Shown: in pieces, positions 34,552-47,416 of the stretch
Numbering within the stretch: position 1 is the first letter of the stretch
Layout: each line of letters opens with the position of its first letter
From: Platerodrilus igneus
Taxonomy: Eukaryota; Arthropoda; Insecta; Coleoptera; Lycidae
Reading direction: 5' to 3'
NCBI GenBank assembly: GCA_036346225.1
Contig: JARFIW010000488.1
Location: 2,987,160-3,051,159 of the forward strand
Length of the DNA: 64,000 bases
The notes under the pieces: model-generated
What the model was told of the DNA's origin: nothing
Databases searched by the model: none
Seen by the model: the letters and a program-made list of their open reading frames with translations, nothing else
Program-made: the position numbers and the translations under genes

Positions 34552-34576
34552 AACTCGAGCCTCACTTTTGGGTCGC

Positions 34577-34578
<2 letters not shown>
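34552..34578 (-). promoter_or_regulatory. Primer binding site, tRNA-Lys type
   Basis: The minus strand reads TGGCGACCCAAAAGTGAGGC then TCGAG, close to the complement of the tRNA-Lys 3' end. It lies 143 bp before the gag start, so it fits the 5' leader. The LTR expected just above it has been replaced or overrun by a TA microsatellite. Confidence 0.6.

Positions 34579-34579
<1 letters not shown>

Positions 34580-34619
<40 letters not shown>
34580..34619. repeat. (AT)n microsatellite
   Basis: About 20 AT units starting at the primer-site edge and ending at a CCGGGTGTCCCA terminus. Confidence 0.95.
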
Positions 34620-34621
<2 letters not shown>

Positions 34622-35388
34622 GGGTGTCCCAACGCATACGAAACGCTCGATTACTGCTTAATGGTAACGTTTAGCGAAAAAACTTTCAAATAAATCTTAT
34701 GTATATTCAAAATGGCTACAACGTGAAATTAATTAGTGTTATACAGGGTGTTCAATAAAAAAGTTATATACCAAAGTTATGTTTTTTTAAATGGAACGCC
34801 CAGTATTTTATTACAAATTCTGATTGCTCGTACCAAACTGGGGTAACTTCTATCAGGATTACCTATACCTAAATATCATAGTTGTTGAGATATTCAACTT
34901 TTTTAAAAATTGCATGATTCATTAAAAATTTTTGTAACACCATGATTTAGATGATGCTGAACATTTAACTTTTGTAGGGAAATAGTATAAACATTGTAGT
35001 TAATGGAAACATAACACTAGTTATCAAAATAATATACAGGGTGTCCATTGCATCGTTCGTTTATTGAACAATTAATGCCATTAAGTCGCTTATTTCAAAT
35101 GGAACACCCTGTATATTTTCAAGTAGTAAAATGCAGAATTAAATTCCCTATTCAACAATATAAGGTTACCCTATATTCATATTCAACCGTTTCCGAGTTA
35201 TTAGCGAATAATTAAAAATGTTGGTACATAATTCTAAAGTTGGGTATAATTTACTTTGATCACAGGCGGCGCGTCGCCTACCAAATAATATTAACTATTT
35301 GACTTCGTTGCAACAGCAACCATGTTTAAGTTTTTGTTTTTGTTGTTTATCAGTTTTGTATCTGTGTTGTTGTGAGGTGAACATTTGT

Positions 35389-35580
35389 AAAATGAAAACC
35401 TATGGTCTTAACGAAAGGATTGATATGATGCTGGTAGTTGGCGAAGCTGAAGAAAATTGTCTATTAGCTACAAGAATTTACGCTCAAAAATTTCCTAATC
35501 GAATGCATCCTAATAGAGCTGCGTTTGAAAGGTTATTGCAACGCTTTAGAAGTACTGATAACGTTGAATGTGAAAAAACT
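35389..35580 (+). pseudogene. DUF4817 transposase N-terminus
   Basis: MKTYGLNERIDMMLVVGEAE, then FPNRMHPNRAAFERLLQRFR. This matches the helical DUF4817 pattern seen at 28952 and 9315. It ends where the inverted piece begins. Confidence 0.8.
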
Positions 35581-35875
35581 CAAAAAAATCATTGTTATGG
35601 AATGTTGCTTCATCACTGAACAAAACAAAATTCAAAAAATTATCATCTTCTCCGATTTGATCCATTACCCATGATCCAAAATCAATTCTGTTTTGAAAAT
35701 CCCCATCCTTAAGCTCTTGGTGAAGCTGGATTTTATATGGGTGAAATTTGTTAGCATTTAGTATTTTTGAAACACTACGTTTACTCAATCCAATTGTTTG
35801 ACTGGTTTTACGCAAACTAGTATTACGATTTTCTACTACAAATTCCAATTGCTCTCTATAAAAATATGCGAGTCA
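35581..35875 (-). pseudogene. Transposase HTH and first catalytic motif, inverted
   Basis: On the minus strand FVVENRNTSLRKTSQTIGLS is a helix-turn-helix region, continuing to FVLFSDEATFHNND with the first catalytic Asp. It should follow the DUF4817 segment on the same strand, but lies head-on to it and stops just after the DEATF motif. The rest of the DDE domain is absent. Confidence 0.8.
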
Positions 35876-36514
35876 CACAGAAAAAGGTGATATTTGCGTG
35901 AGAATAACGTATGTTATTATGACACAACCCTCGTTTTAGTCTGAACAATACATACTTTGATATGGTATACTTTAATGCACCACTAATAGTAACATTATTT
36001 CAAACCACGTAAATGAAATAAATTGCAAAATAATAGTTATAGATTGAGGTCTGACTATACCAACAAAAGAATTACAAACAAATATTGTATTGTTCTATGT
36101 GCAAATACAGTTAGAATATCCTTTGTATTGTCCGCACTGCAGCAACTACTCCTTACTATCGCTGTAAAAGTCACGATATCATTCAATAAGTTCCGAGACT
36201 GACTAACACATAAATGACGCCACTTATAAAAAAAATCTATGATATTTATTAAGTACCAACCTATAGACGATAGGTATCCATGACAATCCGAGTATTAGTG
36301 TACAAGTTACAGTGGTTTCAGTGACGCTATCTTTGTCATTTTCAAAACAATTGAAAGACTGTTATGGGGACTCTTCTCTATGGCCAGCAACCGTTGCACG
36401 TTCATTTACTGAGTATAAGCAGGCGGAGTAAATATCCATAATGCTGCTCAACGCTGTAATTTCCCGAATTCGGCAATTACTCCAGAAAACACAATAAGTA
36501 CACGACATCGTTTT
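35876..36514. other. No gene recognised
   Basis: A weak NAAQRC-NFPNS string near 36440-36470 hints at another DUF4817 scrap but is too short to call. Confidence 0.35.
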
Positions 36515-37313
36515 GCAAAACCGTAAAGTGAGTTCCGTGACCTACCTGACATCTTAAAAATATCAGAAGACAACGTACACACTATTTTGCATAGACATTT
36601 GTCAGGAGAAAAATGTGTTTAAAGCGTGCTACGCGACTGCTCACCGTAAACCCAAAACAGCAACGCATCGATGATTCAAAGTGCTGTTTGAAGTTGTTGA
36701 ATCGTAATAAACATCATTTTTTTGCATTGGTATGTGACAATGAATAAAACATGAATCCACCGCTAGACTCCACCATCTCGTCGTCAGTCAGCTGAGTGAG
36801 GGGCAGCTTGTGAAAGCTGTCTGAAGCGACCAAAAACGCAATTGGCGTTTTGTAAAATTTTGGCATCCGTATTTGCGTAAGGTATTTCATTCGCCTACTA
36901 TCTTAAGAAAGGAAAAACCATCAACAGCAAATTTTGCATGCAATTTTTGGTGCGTTTGAAAAAAGTGATTGAGAAAAACAAACCCAATGCAAAAGAAAAA
37001 GGTGTTTTTTCACCAAGGCAATACGCCGTGTCACAAGTCGTTAGTTGCGTGACAAAATTGCACGAATTGAGATTCTATTGCTTCCCCATCAACCGTATGC
37101 TCTGGATATGGCTTTCAGCGACTATTACCTGTTCGCAAACCCCAAAAAATACTCCAAGGAAAAATATTAGCATCAAATGCTGAAATCGTATCCTCAACAA
37201 GTGTCTAATTTAAGCCCAAAAATAAATCGATCTACGAAAAAGGCGTGAAAATGTTAGAAAAGCATTGGAATGAATATATGGCTCTTAAAAGTGAATATGT
37301 TGCTGAATGAAGT
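36515..37313 (+). pseudogene. Mariner transposase pseudogene
   Basis: Plus-strand frames give, in order, ISEDNVHTILHRHLSG, then RLLTVNPKQQRIDDSKCCLK and LLNRNKHHFF, an altered DEtWIH site (near 36735, DNE*), and a YALDMAFSDYYLF third-Asp motif. The tail is LEKHWNEYMALKSEYVAE before a stop at 37308. These are the successive blocks of mariner (DD34D, SETMAR-like) transposases. Many stops and frameshifts show a long-dead copy. The ends of the element were not found. Confidence 0.85.
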
Positions 37314-40300
37314 AAAATTTTGCCAAATTAAAATGATTTTTTGATAGTTTGATACTCCGGATCTATTGTGCGATTGTTATCAAACAAATAGTTTCAGACC
37401 CTTATTATTTAACATCAATATCTAGCTTTTTACCAGTTCTTGATTTTCTCAGAGTTCAGCAGGGGTCATAATGTTTCAAAAGGAAAAAAATATTTTCCTG
37501 TAGTAGTATTGTATAAAGTGAACAACTTCCAAAACGCAATCTAGGCAAATTCAACAACGTACGCTTTAGGCGATTTTATAGTAAAGTACTACGTAAATAA
37601 CCTGTTTCGGATTCTGGGGTCGGTCTTTAAACCGCAAATGAATTCTACAGCAGTTGTGCTTGTTAGTAATTTGATAAAAAAAATTAACCACCGAGCAGCA
37701 CTGCTGTTGCATTGCCACAAAGTGTATAATTTCCAACACTCTATCTAGCCAAATTCAAGACCGTATTCTACAGTCGACTTTATTGTAAAGGTAAACGTAT
37801 CAATAGCTATATATGTAAGCTTCCGAAAGCTCTGAAAGCAGATATAGCTTTGAAGCTTATTAAACGCATGGAGATTGATGAATTGGCTGACCGCTGCTGA
37901 CAACTTTCGTCAGTCACAGACTTTGATAATGATATTTAAAATAAAAAGCATGAAAACATAAGAGTAAAAGTATAATTAGAAAGCATGCTAATTTCTTCAA
38001 TTCAGTTTTTCAATAAATTTCGTTAGCCATTACTACTACATAAAGCTAAAAGCTATTTAGAATAGCTAAGTTGGTTTGCAAAGAAGAGAGTGTAGCAGAT
38101 GTATTGGAAAGTGGCATCTGACTGAGAAAGGAAAGCAGAACATAAATAATTCTCTATCGCACCTGTCAATTTCAACATAGGTTAGAACTACGTCAAAGTA
38201 TTAGGAGATCGGAATATTACAGACGAATGCACGATCATCCTCCTAACACATAATAGATGATTTCCCTCATTTAGAATCGACGAATTATTAAAGAGTTCTT
38301 CGTTTCTGAACATATACTTCAGCCAGTTGAAAATAAATTTGAATTTCATGTTTGTTATTGACCCATAGTCGTATTAATACTTATTCAGGTCGATTTTTAA
38401 TATCTGCCATAACAAATTAGAAAATAGCAGCGATACCAACCACTGAATAAAAGATTTCCTAAGCAATTGCTTTTGCAAACGGTATATATTTTAAGCCTGG
38501 AACAACTAAACCTTTGCAACAAAAGTTTCGCCACTATAATAGTCATCGAATACTATCAAAAACAAGTTGAAAATTTTATATAGAATACAAAATGCAAAAC
38601 CATCTCTCCCACAAGTTTATATTTAACCAGCACTTCTATTTGCAGAATTAGTCATACGACCAAGTAATAAGGTGAGAGGGCCGCGCTGTTGGAATCGGTA
38701 TGAAGAGAGATCAAAAATTGAAAAGAAACAGCTTCAAGACGAGAGTATAGATTCTCGCAGGAGCAAAACACGCGGCGTGTGACTTATTTTTTTAACTACA
38801 TCTGTACGGACATGATACGTTTCAATTCACAGATTCGTAAAATTAGTGTCGTGACGACTGGTTAAAAGTGGTTAGGACCTGGAAAATTCAACCCTCTAAC
38901 AATTTGAAATTTTGTGTTGTGTTAATAGAGTTGTGTTAGTTGGAAAGAAAAATGTGTTAGATGAAAAGACAGAAAATAAAAATAGTGATGATTTCCCGAC
39001 AGTCTCAAATTTAAAAAGATAATTGGAAATTAAACAGTGAGCAATATAGAGCTTTTATGTTTATACTTTTTAATTATGTATATGTGATTTTAAGTATAAA
39101 CGGTTTTGTATCCAAATTAATCAAACGTAAAACTAACCATGTTTTTAAACGATGAATTAGCGACGGGACTAGTATTCGTTAAATTTAAGCAGGATGTTAT
39201 AATGCGAGGAAGTTTGAAGCATTTCAAAATATTAAAAAATATCTACGTATTGATTTTAAATGTAAATTTTATTGGAGGAATTTATTGTTAGTTCAATCTC
39301 AAGAATAGTATTTTTAATGATCAAAAAAATAATAAAAGGAAAACTTGATGTTTAGCTGTTTACTATATTTGTTATTAAAGGCATTTCCAGAAAGTGAGGC
39401 TTAGAACGTTATGTAGTTCAATATGAAAAATGGAAAACTTGGAGTGATAGTATTATTGATGGATTTGATTAAATTTGTTTAGAATTTGTTTTACTAATAC
39501 ATGACCAATTTGAGGTTAAGAAATTAGGTTTTTTTAAGTATATTTGTATTTATATTACAATTGTTTATTGACATTAGGGGTTAGGTGTAGGATGAATTTT
39601 ATTTGCATTTATTTATGAACTAGATAGAAATTAGGTCATTTTAAAAGGATATGCAGTAACACCAATGTTGAAAAAGACATTTTATTTTAAAACTTTCCTT
39701 AATTCCAATAAACATTTAATGAGCGTTTTTAAGAGATTATAGAAAAAAGTAACGTACAACGGAATAAATTTAGTAAACCAAAAGTAAAAAAGACCTATTC
39801 GGAATAACAGTATTCTGTGTAGAGATAATATCAAAAACAAAGCTGAGACAAGACGGTTTGGCACCTCTCAAATATGATAAGAAAAAATCCATTCGTGGCA
39901 AGTGTAAATTGTAACGTAGTTGTTTGTATTTCAACCTATTTATTATTTTCATATTTTTTCATTATTATTATTATTGTCCTTCATAAAAATTTATTTATTA
40001 TTTTTTTACACAAGGTTCAACTTCAAGGCCCACAGTAGGTATATTTACTCAAAAAATTAAGATTATTCGTAACGGTATAAAAGTAGTATATTCCAAATAA
40101 ATTAGAATCAAACGCTAATCTTTAGTCTATCGTCCTTTATTCTGTATTGCTCACCCTGCATCCTGGCGCTTTTCTATTTCTGTAATATGACTTTAGTACT
40201 GGCTGTCATTCTCAGAATATTAGTGTTCTAAATTTGATGTCCTTGATTATGTTTTTAAATCTGATTGAACTCCCAGAGTAAATAGTATGATCAACATAAT

Positions 40301-41094
40301 ATATAACGCACAAAAAATTCTTGAATGAAAGAAAAGACGTACACTTATAATCCAATATATCAAAAGTTTGAATTAAAACTTTAAGCCAGCCGCCCGTTTT
40401 TGAGTATAATAAAGCACCAGTTCTAGCGAAAATTATTTATATAATACTAAGTAGAGTGTTTTAGGCGATGCCTTACTTTATATTACGAAAGACAAAATTT
40501 ATCATTTTAATAAGTAATAATGACGTGGAAAATTTACCGTTCGACGCGTGACCAAATTTCACAATATGTACGTGGCAATTACGAACTGAAAATATTCGAT
40601 GCGTGAATAAGTGAAAAATATTAATTTTAGTAATGGGAAATATAATGCAAATGATTAGGTAGTCGTAAAAATGGTTAATATGAGCAAGGATTGCAGATAT
40701 TCTGATGCAAATAATAGTAAAAAACAATAAATGTAGTCGCAATATGTAAGGATGGCAACCCCTATATCGGTAGTTACATGAATCATTGCAAAATATTTCT
40801 GCGGACGTCCTTACAGGACAATGTTGTATGCTCAACACTCAAAACTCGAATCTCGACATGTTTATTGTAACTCGGACACTTATATGAAGCAATAATTTGT
40901 CCATGTGATAACACAGGTATGCGTCGGTGTTAGGAAAAAAATAAAGTACATAAAAATGAGGACAAAACATTCCGTCCACCAAAATTACCAACTGTAGAAT
41001 ATTTTTCCAAATTAAAAACAAACTGCATAGTATTAATAGACATGATTGAATACTAATTCCTTAAAAAGAGGTTTATGTATACAAATAATACACA
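37314..41094. other. No gene recognised
   Basis: Nearly 3.8 kb of AT-rich sequence. The 121-codon minus ORF at 40473-40838 has no domain I can name, and paired short ORFs near 39682-39952 are Leu/Phe-rich. A short ATT repeat stands at 39962-39976. Confidence 0.4.
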
Positions 41095-42345
41095 AATTAC
41101 AATTAAGGAAAGGTATTGAGATGGTAAAGAACCCAGCTTTTGCGATGGGCCTCTTGAATAGATCAGAACCTGTACGGACTAACGCAACGCGAACAACGCC
41201 ATCGCAACCGGAATATGTACTGAAGCGATTCTGATTAACCGCTACTGCAAACATGGGACATTGTTGTAACGTATTACAACTAATGTGCCGACGTCTGTGG
41301 AGTCGGCTGACTGAGATTTTGCCCATTTATCCCGCTGTCGAAACATGTAGAAATATTCGCGTCTCCAAAGTTTTCCAAACTCGTGTTGGATACGGGGCGT
41401 GAGTTAGTAGTAGCTCCACTTGCGCGCATAAAGTATTTAACTCTTTGTAGGGTTATATTTGATTGCCCATACCACGACTGAGGTGGATCTTTACAGCTTT
41501 GATACCACTTTCTGCTAAACTTGAAAAGGAGCTGTGGCTGCGCTTGAAATTTCCAAGTGATTAATTCACCTTCAACTGCCTGTTGAATAAAGAAAACGAA
41601 TTACTTATTCGCTCAAACAAAATTAGATTCATTGTCGCTAACTTCTTGAGAAAAACGACCACGACGTGTGATAAAATGACGCAAGACACCAAGAAATGCT
41701 CCGGCCATTAAGTCCGAAGCAACTTCTATGTGAATAGTTTTTGTTGCAAAATATATAAAATGCAAATGTATGCCAACTACGTATGGAGCAGAACAAATCA
41801 AAGATAGGGCTACAGTAGAATCACTTCATGCGAATGTCTAATTAATATGAAACATTTCTGACAGTTTTGCAAAAATAAAGAAAACACGTTTGAAATCAAT
41901 ACTGCGACACACAATTCCAAAAGTTTGACGAATGCAAACTTTGGCTTGACCGAGATAAATGTAGATATATTACCATAATAAGCAGAAAGTTCGAAATAAA
42001 CAACACAGCCGTACCCCAGTTTGGAAACGTCTTAGAATACGTGAATCTGACACGAAACAAATGTGGTTTGTTTCAAACAGCGAGATATATTGATCTAAGA
42101 CATGTGCACGAGAGAGTCCTTGAAATGTTGCCACCGTGAGCAAACATTTTCAGAGGGTACCGTATTCCATCCTAATTCTAAGGTCCATTGATGTTAAATG
42201 CAGTGCTTTACGACACATGTCAAAGGTGCTAGAAAAACATAAAGGATCATAAATGCGTGTTACCACAGAAAGAATAGAATTATTTAAGCATGGGAGGTCG
42301 TAAGTTTTCACTTGAAATGAAAATACATCTAGCAAGGAATGTCAC
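41095..42345 (-). pseudogene. BEL/Pao pol relic (RNase H to C-terminus)
   Basis: From high to low coordinates: NNSILSVVTRIYDPLCF (RT/RNase H linker, 42150-42335); degraded RNase H with KLLELCVAV (about 41930); integrase core FATKTIHIEVASDL with SDNESNFV (41613-41801); ITWKFQAQPQLLF and WYQSCKDPPQSWYG (about 41440-41570); then the C-terminal GCDGVVRVALVRTGSDLFKR (about 41130-41200). This is BEL/Pao domain order. Gaps between pieces show deletions, notably between RNase H and integrase, and the frame changes several times. Confidence 0.8.
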
Positions 42346-42603
42346 TGAAGACCCAAAATCTTGAAAACTAAATCAACATCAAAGTTTGAAAAATTAAATT
42401 ATACATTGTAAAGTTTCTTTTCTCCTTTACATCTAAAATTCTACAAGGTAGTAAAACTATACCCAAGAAAATTATGAAGAATCGCAGAGAGTACTACGAT
42501 ACTCTACAGAACACATAAGAGGAAAGTTTACCGTTGAAAATCCTCGCGGTTTAATTTCAGCGAGTTTTTTTATGAGACAGAGAAAGAAGACGTTATAACG
42601 TAT

Positions 42604-42830
42604 AAGTCTTGGACGCCACTACATCTTTAACAACTAGTTGTAATGTAAAATAACCTGACAAGAAAGTATAGGAACCTTTAGATAAATTATGCAGCCATGT
42701 TCACAAGAGTAACCGCAAATCTTGGGCGCCAATACACTTTAAAAATTAGTTGTAATGCAGGAAAGCCTTACAGAAAAGTATAGGTACCTTCAAATGAATT
42801 GTGCAACCATCGTCACAAGAGTAACCGTAA
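42604..42830. repeat. 113-bp tandem duplication
   Basis: CTTGGACGCCACTAC / CTTGGGCGCCAATAC and CACAAGAGTAACCG recur at an offset of 113 bases with about 80% identity by eye. The minus strand of the second copy begins TTGGCGCCCAAGA, resembling a retroelement primer site. Confidence 0.7.
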
Positions 42831-44394
42831 AAAAATACAACTTCGAAATCCGAAATAAAATTACATGTTACTAGTAAGCAGTAGAAACGTTATTTGAGTC
42901 TCAACAAAAAGTAACAAACATAGCTGTTGATATATACAGAAAAATTGAAACACATGCAATAACCATCATTTCCAATCTCTTAAAGGTACTTTTACTTTTA
43001 GAAAATGTACCACAAGTATAACTCTACAACAAAATTTCAAAACAATAAGGATCATTAAGTCAATACTGGTCTTCCTCGAAAAGGGAGAGATAAAACTATA
43101 CCAACACGAGTCTAACAACTTACAACCGTGCCTTCATAGACAAACATTATTAAACAAGACCCTACACGCATTGGAATGAATACCTGTTCTCACACTTAAA
43201 TACATCCGTACAAAAATCCACGGTACTCATCCACCAACGTTATTTTGACGGATGAAGGACAGAAACAAAACTACCCGGAACGAGACATAAAAGTACAACC
43301 TCTCCTGGGACCGGGCAGCTCTTGATGATCACAAGCAACAAGATCAAAGCATCAACCCGTCTTTGAAATAAAATAACCTCCGAATATGTAGAATTTACAT
43401 GCTCCTACATATTAGCATTCCCGTCTCTAGCAAATAATAACTAACAGTAGTAGTATAAGTTTATCTTAAGTAATAGAATAAAGAATTTCTTTTTTTTTAA
43501 TAACGCTAAATTTTAAAAACCAAACCTACATATACCTGAGGCAAATAATGCCAACAAATCTTTCCTCTAAAAGGACATAGTTTTTAAAATAAGAGTATTA
43601 ATGTCAAACCTGTAGAAAATTAAACCAATTTATTTGTTAACCTGGGCAAATATAAACACAAATTAATATTTCAAACACACTTCAAGTACATCTGCTAAGT
43701 ACTCTTCTCCGAAGACTGGTTTTCCGGCTGCCAATTGTCCTAGTACGGGGTGCAAGGCGGATACACACACACACACATACACACACACAAACACACACAC
43801 ACACAGAGAATGGGACATTTTATGCATTTGAATTTTCCGTTAAAAAATATCAGATGTCAATGCAATGATGAGAATCAAATTCTCAAGGTAGATTCAAAAA
43901 GCTCCAAAAATCAATAAATGGCATTCAGTCACAAGCGCTATACGTTTACTATGCAGCCCACAATTTCAAATTGGCTTTAGAGAACAGTCTGCGGCATCTT
44001 CCTAGTATGCAGAATATTATAAACCTCGCAAAATAATAAATATAATAAGAATGGAAATATTCAAAACTATTATAGCAAATGGGAAAATGACTACACTCAA
44101 ACTTGGTCCACTTTTCCCTACTCAATGGACAATGCAAGCCTTTAGTCCAAAGCAAATTTTGAATATTACGCAATTACGCCAGCCATTGTAATTTTTTTGT
44201 GACATCAGACAGTGACAGTTCTGTGACTGCGTCTGAGTGCTCAGAATACAAGAAAAAACGTCTCAATTTAAGACATCTTTATAATTCTCTCTCTACAGCC
44301 TAATCATGAGTCCTGCTGCAGAAGTTAACAGCTTCAAAGTTCACATATCGCAGCGACGCAAGTCGAAGCAAGCTCGCGCGTCTCATAGATGTTC
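42831..44394. other. No gene recognised apart from a CA microsatellite
   Basis: Possibly LTR-derived in part, as it follows the primer-site-like repeats, but no terminus was found. Confidence 0.3.
43763..43804 (+). repeat. (AC)n microsatellite
   Basis: About 20 AC units with single interruptions (ACATAC, ACAAAC). Confidence 0.95.
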
Positions 44395-45008
44395 TAGAAA
44401 AAAAGCATTAAGAGTTTAAAACATTCTGGCAAAAAGTTGTTCAAGCAGAGCCTAGTATGGTCGATGAATCAACATTATCCAAACAACGGTTTGAACCTAA
44501 AAAAACTGGAAAATTCCGTTGGTTCCGCACCGCATAAGTACTCTAGTTCAAAAGGATATTTCAAGCAAATTTACACGAAATATGTGATCCAATACTGATT
44601 TGTCTTAAGGAGAGGTCAGGACTAAAGTCGGCGACAGCAGTCTACGGGCAATGTGTATCAGTCAGGACCAAGTGTAATCATAAGTTTGATAAAATTCAAT
44701 AGTTCTTTTGCACGATATTGCGGAACAAAAAACTGTCTCAAGCGCCCATGCTTGAAATGAGAAAATTCCTTTCAGAGACAGAACTGTAAAAAATTTACTG
44801 CCTGAAGTTACCAAATGCAACAAGCTTTTGAAGACAGTCCTAGCGACTACAACCTCTGCAGAATGTTCATTCAGTTCTCTTCCGTGTCTAAAGGCTCACC
44901 TGCGGTCAACTATGAAACAGGACAGACTGAACTATGTCGCCGTTCTGAATACACATTAAGATGTGCTGAACAACTTGGAGATAAGATCCCTTGTAAACAA
45001 ATTCGTTA
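44395..45008 (+). pseudogene. hAT transposase C-terminal relic
   Basis: EFKTFWQKVVQAEPSMVDES, then FRWFRTA after an Arg-rich segment, then weak helices. Near 44820-44990 comes a clear dimerisation block, TSAECSFSSL and KAHLRSTMKQDRLN. This arrangement matches ZMYM/DUF4371-type hAT transposases. Stops occur at about 44535 and 44960 and the frames change. The N-terminal half is absent. Confidence 0.75.
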
Positions 45009-45625
45009 ACAAAACTTAATCCGAAATTTTTGCATTATTTTAATAACTATATCGACCGATAACTGATAAACTTGATAAACTTAATTTTTTTTCTTTTCTG
45101 TAGTAAAAAAACCGAAAGCATAATTTATTTATTAGCCTAAGTTTGTGTCTTTATCTTTAACATAATAAAACAGAAATAGATAAGTTGTAGCCTTAATATG
45201 ATAGGCTTCTAGAAACTCTAGAAACGCCTTAAATAAGGGCATAATTGCGCCGTTTTGTGTGAGCGCATCATAGCAAGGCGCGACGAAAAACAAAAGTTGT
45301 CTGTCGCGGAAATGTATATGCTTCTTGGAAACCATAAAAAAGTGACAGAAACCATTGTCAAGGAGACGAAAGTCAACCAGCTTCTTGAACGTTTATCTTA
45401 ATTATCCTCACCAGGCATAGTGATTTCACTGACCTCGCACCCGCTCCCGTTATTTGCTAAGTGTATTTTTCAATATTCACAACGCACGTGCATGTCTTAT
45501 TAGAGTCCTTTGGTCATTTCACTTTTCTAATAATTATATTCAATTAGTTATTCTTACATCAATTAGACTTGAGATCGTGTTGGAGGTATGTTGCGTTGTC
45601 TGTGTACACCATACTTTGGCATTAC
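45009..45625. other. No gene recognised
   Basis: Flank of the Gypsy insertion; a minus ORF at 45132-45335 has no domain. Confidence 0.4.
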
Positions 45626-45904
45626 TGTGGAATATTACCTCTAGACGCATCTTAAATAAAACAAACTTAACATCTGCAAACTATTTTAATGAGAGTAATT
45701 AGGTTAAGCAAACAAAATTGAATAAAACCGTCGGCGTCGTATTTTGATTAATACGCCGTTCGAGTCACGCACACGTCGTTGTCTTAAGAGATTCAGCCCG
45801 TAACTAAATTATTACGCTCTCACTCTCTTGCGCGGCAAAAGGGGTTGTCAGCCCTTGCCTGTAGCCGGAGGCTTCTTCTTGGAAGACTGGTCGTAATTCC
45901 CACA
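45626..45904 (-). repeat. Gypsy 3' LTR
   Basis: 279 bp, bounded by TGTGG...CCACA. It matches the 5' LTR closely (for example CGAGTCACGCACACGTCGTT) but lacks about 25 bases present there. Confidence 0.92.
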
Positions 45905-46380
45905 ATTCAGCCGTTCTGACTCCCATCGGTCTCCGATGGCTCTGGGGTGTTAGTTTATAAATTATTGTCGGAATCGTCGTCGTCGCATAGTATCTAAGGT
46001 TTCATGTATTCGTTACACGTCGAAGTATGAACTGCACCTTAGTGGTAGCCTACGTTTTCAACATCATACGAGTTGTTTCTCTTTACTTTTGTAATGCGGT
46101 AAGCACCAAGATATTGTGATTTCAATTTAAGCCCTGGACCTAGCCGGGAGCGCTTAATAGCAACAAGATCTCCAATTTTGTAGTCTTTAGCGGATCGTCT
46201 TTTGTTATTGAATGAACGTTTGTTTTCTTCTTGAAATATTGCAATTTGTTCACTGACTCTTTTTCTACATTTTTCTCTATCATTCTGACATTCGTAATTC
46301 TTCGTCGAATGCGTCAGTGTATATTGATTATGTTGAATTTAGCCGTTCTACTTGACCGTTGCTTCTAGGTAGACCCGTCG

Positions 46381-47184
46381 TTATTGTAAAGTGCTTAATT
46401 TCCTCTTTAACACAGTACGTTCAAAGTCATGAGAAGTAAACGCAGAAGCTTTGCCACTAATGATAATTGCCGGATTTCCAAATACTGTCTTTTGTTGATT
46501 AAGCGTAAAAATTGTTTCAGCCGTGGTAGTTGTCTTAGTCGGATAGAGCCAAACAAATTTCCAGAAGCGGTCTATGATGCACAAGACGTGTTTATAGTTT
46601 TTATTAGTCGTTTCTAGCGGTCCGAGGGTGTGATAGGTATGTAGTGATACGTCTTCCTTTCGCAATGTATGCAAATACCCTTACTGTTTCCCTCGTTTTT
46701 TATTTCCCATTATGCAAGATATGCAATTAGTAATGACCTTTTCGATTTTGGATTTAAGTTTTGGTATAAAATAGGTTTTGCTAAGTAACTCTTTCGTTTT
46801 CTTAATTGAAAAGTGACTATCATCGTGAACAGTTTTAATTATTTCTGTTTGCATTTTGTTAAGAATTACCAGCAGCTCTTCGTTATCCACTAATTTGTAA
46901 GCAATATGATTTCTCATAGAATAATCTTTGAATGGTTTTGGGGCTAATACTTCTTTGATCGCAACTGTTTCTTCATCATTCGTTAGAGCATGTCTTATTC
47001 GAGCCGTGATTTCAGTATCTACCATAATAGGCATGACGGGATATCCAATTAGAGCATCTAAATGTTTCATCCTGTTTCCTGAACGATGCTTTACGGAGTA
47101 ATCAAATTCTTCCAACACTAGTGTCCATCTGATTATCTTTGTAACAATATCCTTTTTCTCGAGTGTTTTGGTGAAAGCAAACAC
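46381..47184 (-). pseudogene. Gypsy integrase, catalytically altered
   Basis: 47184-46681 has the RNase H tail, then the H2C2 zinc-binding module (HDDSH with CISC). 46674-46381 holds the core: GPLETTNKNYKHVLCIIDRF, then NPAIIISGKASAFTS. In Gypsy integrases the first catalytic Asp sits in HxDHxGP and the second in SDxGxxF. Here the corresponding residues appear as His (TYHTLGP) and Gly (ISGKASAF), so two of the three acids are lost. A stop separates the two parts at 46681. Confidence 0.85.
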
Positions 47185-47416
47185 AATCTGTAACTATTTT
47201 AAATTTTGTACCTATAAGGTAAACTCTAAACTTTTTCAGTGCACGAATAACAGCGAGAGCCTCCAATTCGTAACTAGAATATTTCTGTTCGGTTTCAGTT
47301 GTCTTTCGGCTTATGAAATAGACTGGGTGTAGAGAGTTGTCGTCGTATGACCTTTGGAACAAAATGGCGCCATAACCTAATTTGGACGCGTCGGAAATGC
47401 ACTTCTGTTTCGGCAT
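47102..47416 (-). pseudogene. Gypsy RNase H domain
   Basis: CISDASKLGYGAILFQ (first Asp), HPVYFISRKTTETEQKYSSY, then ELEALAVIRAL (Glu) and KIVTDC (Asp). All the expected acids are recognisable. It overlaps out of frame with the RT tail above and the integrase below. Confidence 0.85.

Larger units (their letters stand above)
34621..35875 (+). mobile_element. Rearranged Tc1/mariner-like DUF4817 element
   Basis: Begins CCGGGTGTCCCAACGCATAC next to TA, and contains inner ACAGGGTGTTC and ACAGGGTGTCC motifs (34745, 35037) with the complement GAACACCCTGTA at 35103. This is the terminal style of the other DUF4817 elements here. The right terminus was not found. The transposase parts inside point in opposite directions. 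Confidence 0.6.

Noticed and set aside
36380..36500. Another DUF4817 transposase fragment (NFPNSAITPENTIS-like)
   Set aside because: The match is short and ambiguous next to a genuine mariner relic.
40473..40838. 121-codon minus-strand ORF, hydrophobic segments
   Set aside because: Ile/Phe/His-rich composition is expected from AT-rich DNA; no signal peptide or topology pattern convinces.
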